NCBI RefSeq assembly: GCF_037975245.1
Contig: NC_092562.1
Coordinates: 11,205,001 to 11,269,000, forward strand
Direction: 5' to 3'
Source of the DNA: Apostichopus japonicus
Lineage: Eukaryota; Echinodermata; Holothuroidea; Aspidochirotida; Stichopodidae
Length of the DNA stretch: 64,000 nt
The position numbers and the translations under genes are program-made. The notes beneath the pieces were generated by a model. The model ran no database searches and was not told the DNA's origin. It saw only the letters and a program-made list of their open reading frames with translations. This document shows positions 63,703 to 64,000 of this stretch, in pieces (position 1 is the stretch's first letter; each line of letters opens with the position of its first letter).

Positions 63703-64000
63703 CTGTCAAGGCAAACAAAAACAAAAAATTATAAGAACTGGCAGAAAACAAACAAAAAGTATACTATTCATTTAATTTCTTTGTATAATGTGTGGAACTA
63801 TTTTATTTGAAAGAAAATCAATAATTTAACAACAAGTACCAACAATCATAAAAACACTTTCCACCAATCACCTCCCTGCATTTCTGACTTACATTTTACT
63901 CTCATCACACCCCCTCTCCCACTTCTCATCACACCCCCTCCCTCCCACCTTACATTCCCCTCCCTCCCACCTTACATTCCCCTATATTTCCCTGCAATTG
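63703..64000. other. Intron of the second SCP2 gene
   Basis: C-rich repeats (CACACCCCCTC, CTCCCACCTTACATTCCC) at the right edge. No exon visible before the window ends. Confidence 0.6.

Overview
The window is eukaryotic, intron-rich and repeat-rich DNA. It holds few exons, long (AT)n arrays, many poly-C/poly-G runs, tRNA-derived SINEs, small DNA transposons and LINE fragments. The recognisable proteins are animal ones: a Golgi-associated kinase 1 (GASK1/FAM198) homologue, a gamma-butyrobetaine-dioxygenase-like enzyme, a Tctex-type dynein light chain and sterol carrier protein 2. A marine invertebrate, perhaps a non-vertebrate deuterostome such as an echinoderm, is my inference. The sequence does not prove a species.

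Layout: 1-17.3 kb has no gene I can name, only one weak exon candidate at the left edge, a hAT-type MITE (1598-1971), a 229-bp tandem duplication and a large foldback element. A three-exon GASK1-like gene lies at 17340-20617 (+), with a GC-AG first intron. 20.6-28.8 kb is repeats. A complete six-exon BBOX1-like gene runs on the minus strand from 34512 to 28842. 35.3-37.65 kb holds two minisatellites, one of them 1.65 kb of hexamers in a higher-order array. A single-exon Tctex1-domain gene is at 41354-40317 (-), with three CRE palindromes upstream.

42-55 kb is a transposon-rich interval. It contains a 5'-truncated LINE with a 14-bp target-site duplication, a palindromic LINE relic whose right arm alone carries a Harbinger-type MITE, a second foldback, SINEs, and one possible small membrane-protein exon at 46544-46753. 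From 55.6 kb to the right edge there is a tandem pair of SCP2 genes on the minus strand. The first is complete (ending -AKL). Only the last exon of the second is inside the window (ending -ANL).

The genes do not form an operon or an obvious pathway. BBOX-like enzymes (carnitine synthesis or related 2-oxoglutarate hydroxylation) and SCP2 (peroxisomal lipid transfer) both touch lipid metabolism, but their proximity is not evidence of co-function. I found no clearly new system. The most informative items are the divergent substrate pocket of the BBOX1-like enzyme, the SCP2 tandem pair with different C-terminal signals, and the nested mobile-element record at 51.3-53.2 kb. For spliced genes the coordinates are genomic spans from start to stop, and the exons are listed in the evidence.
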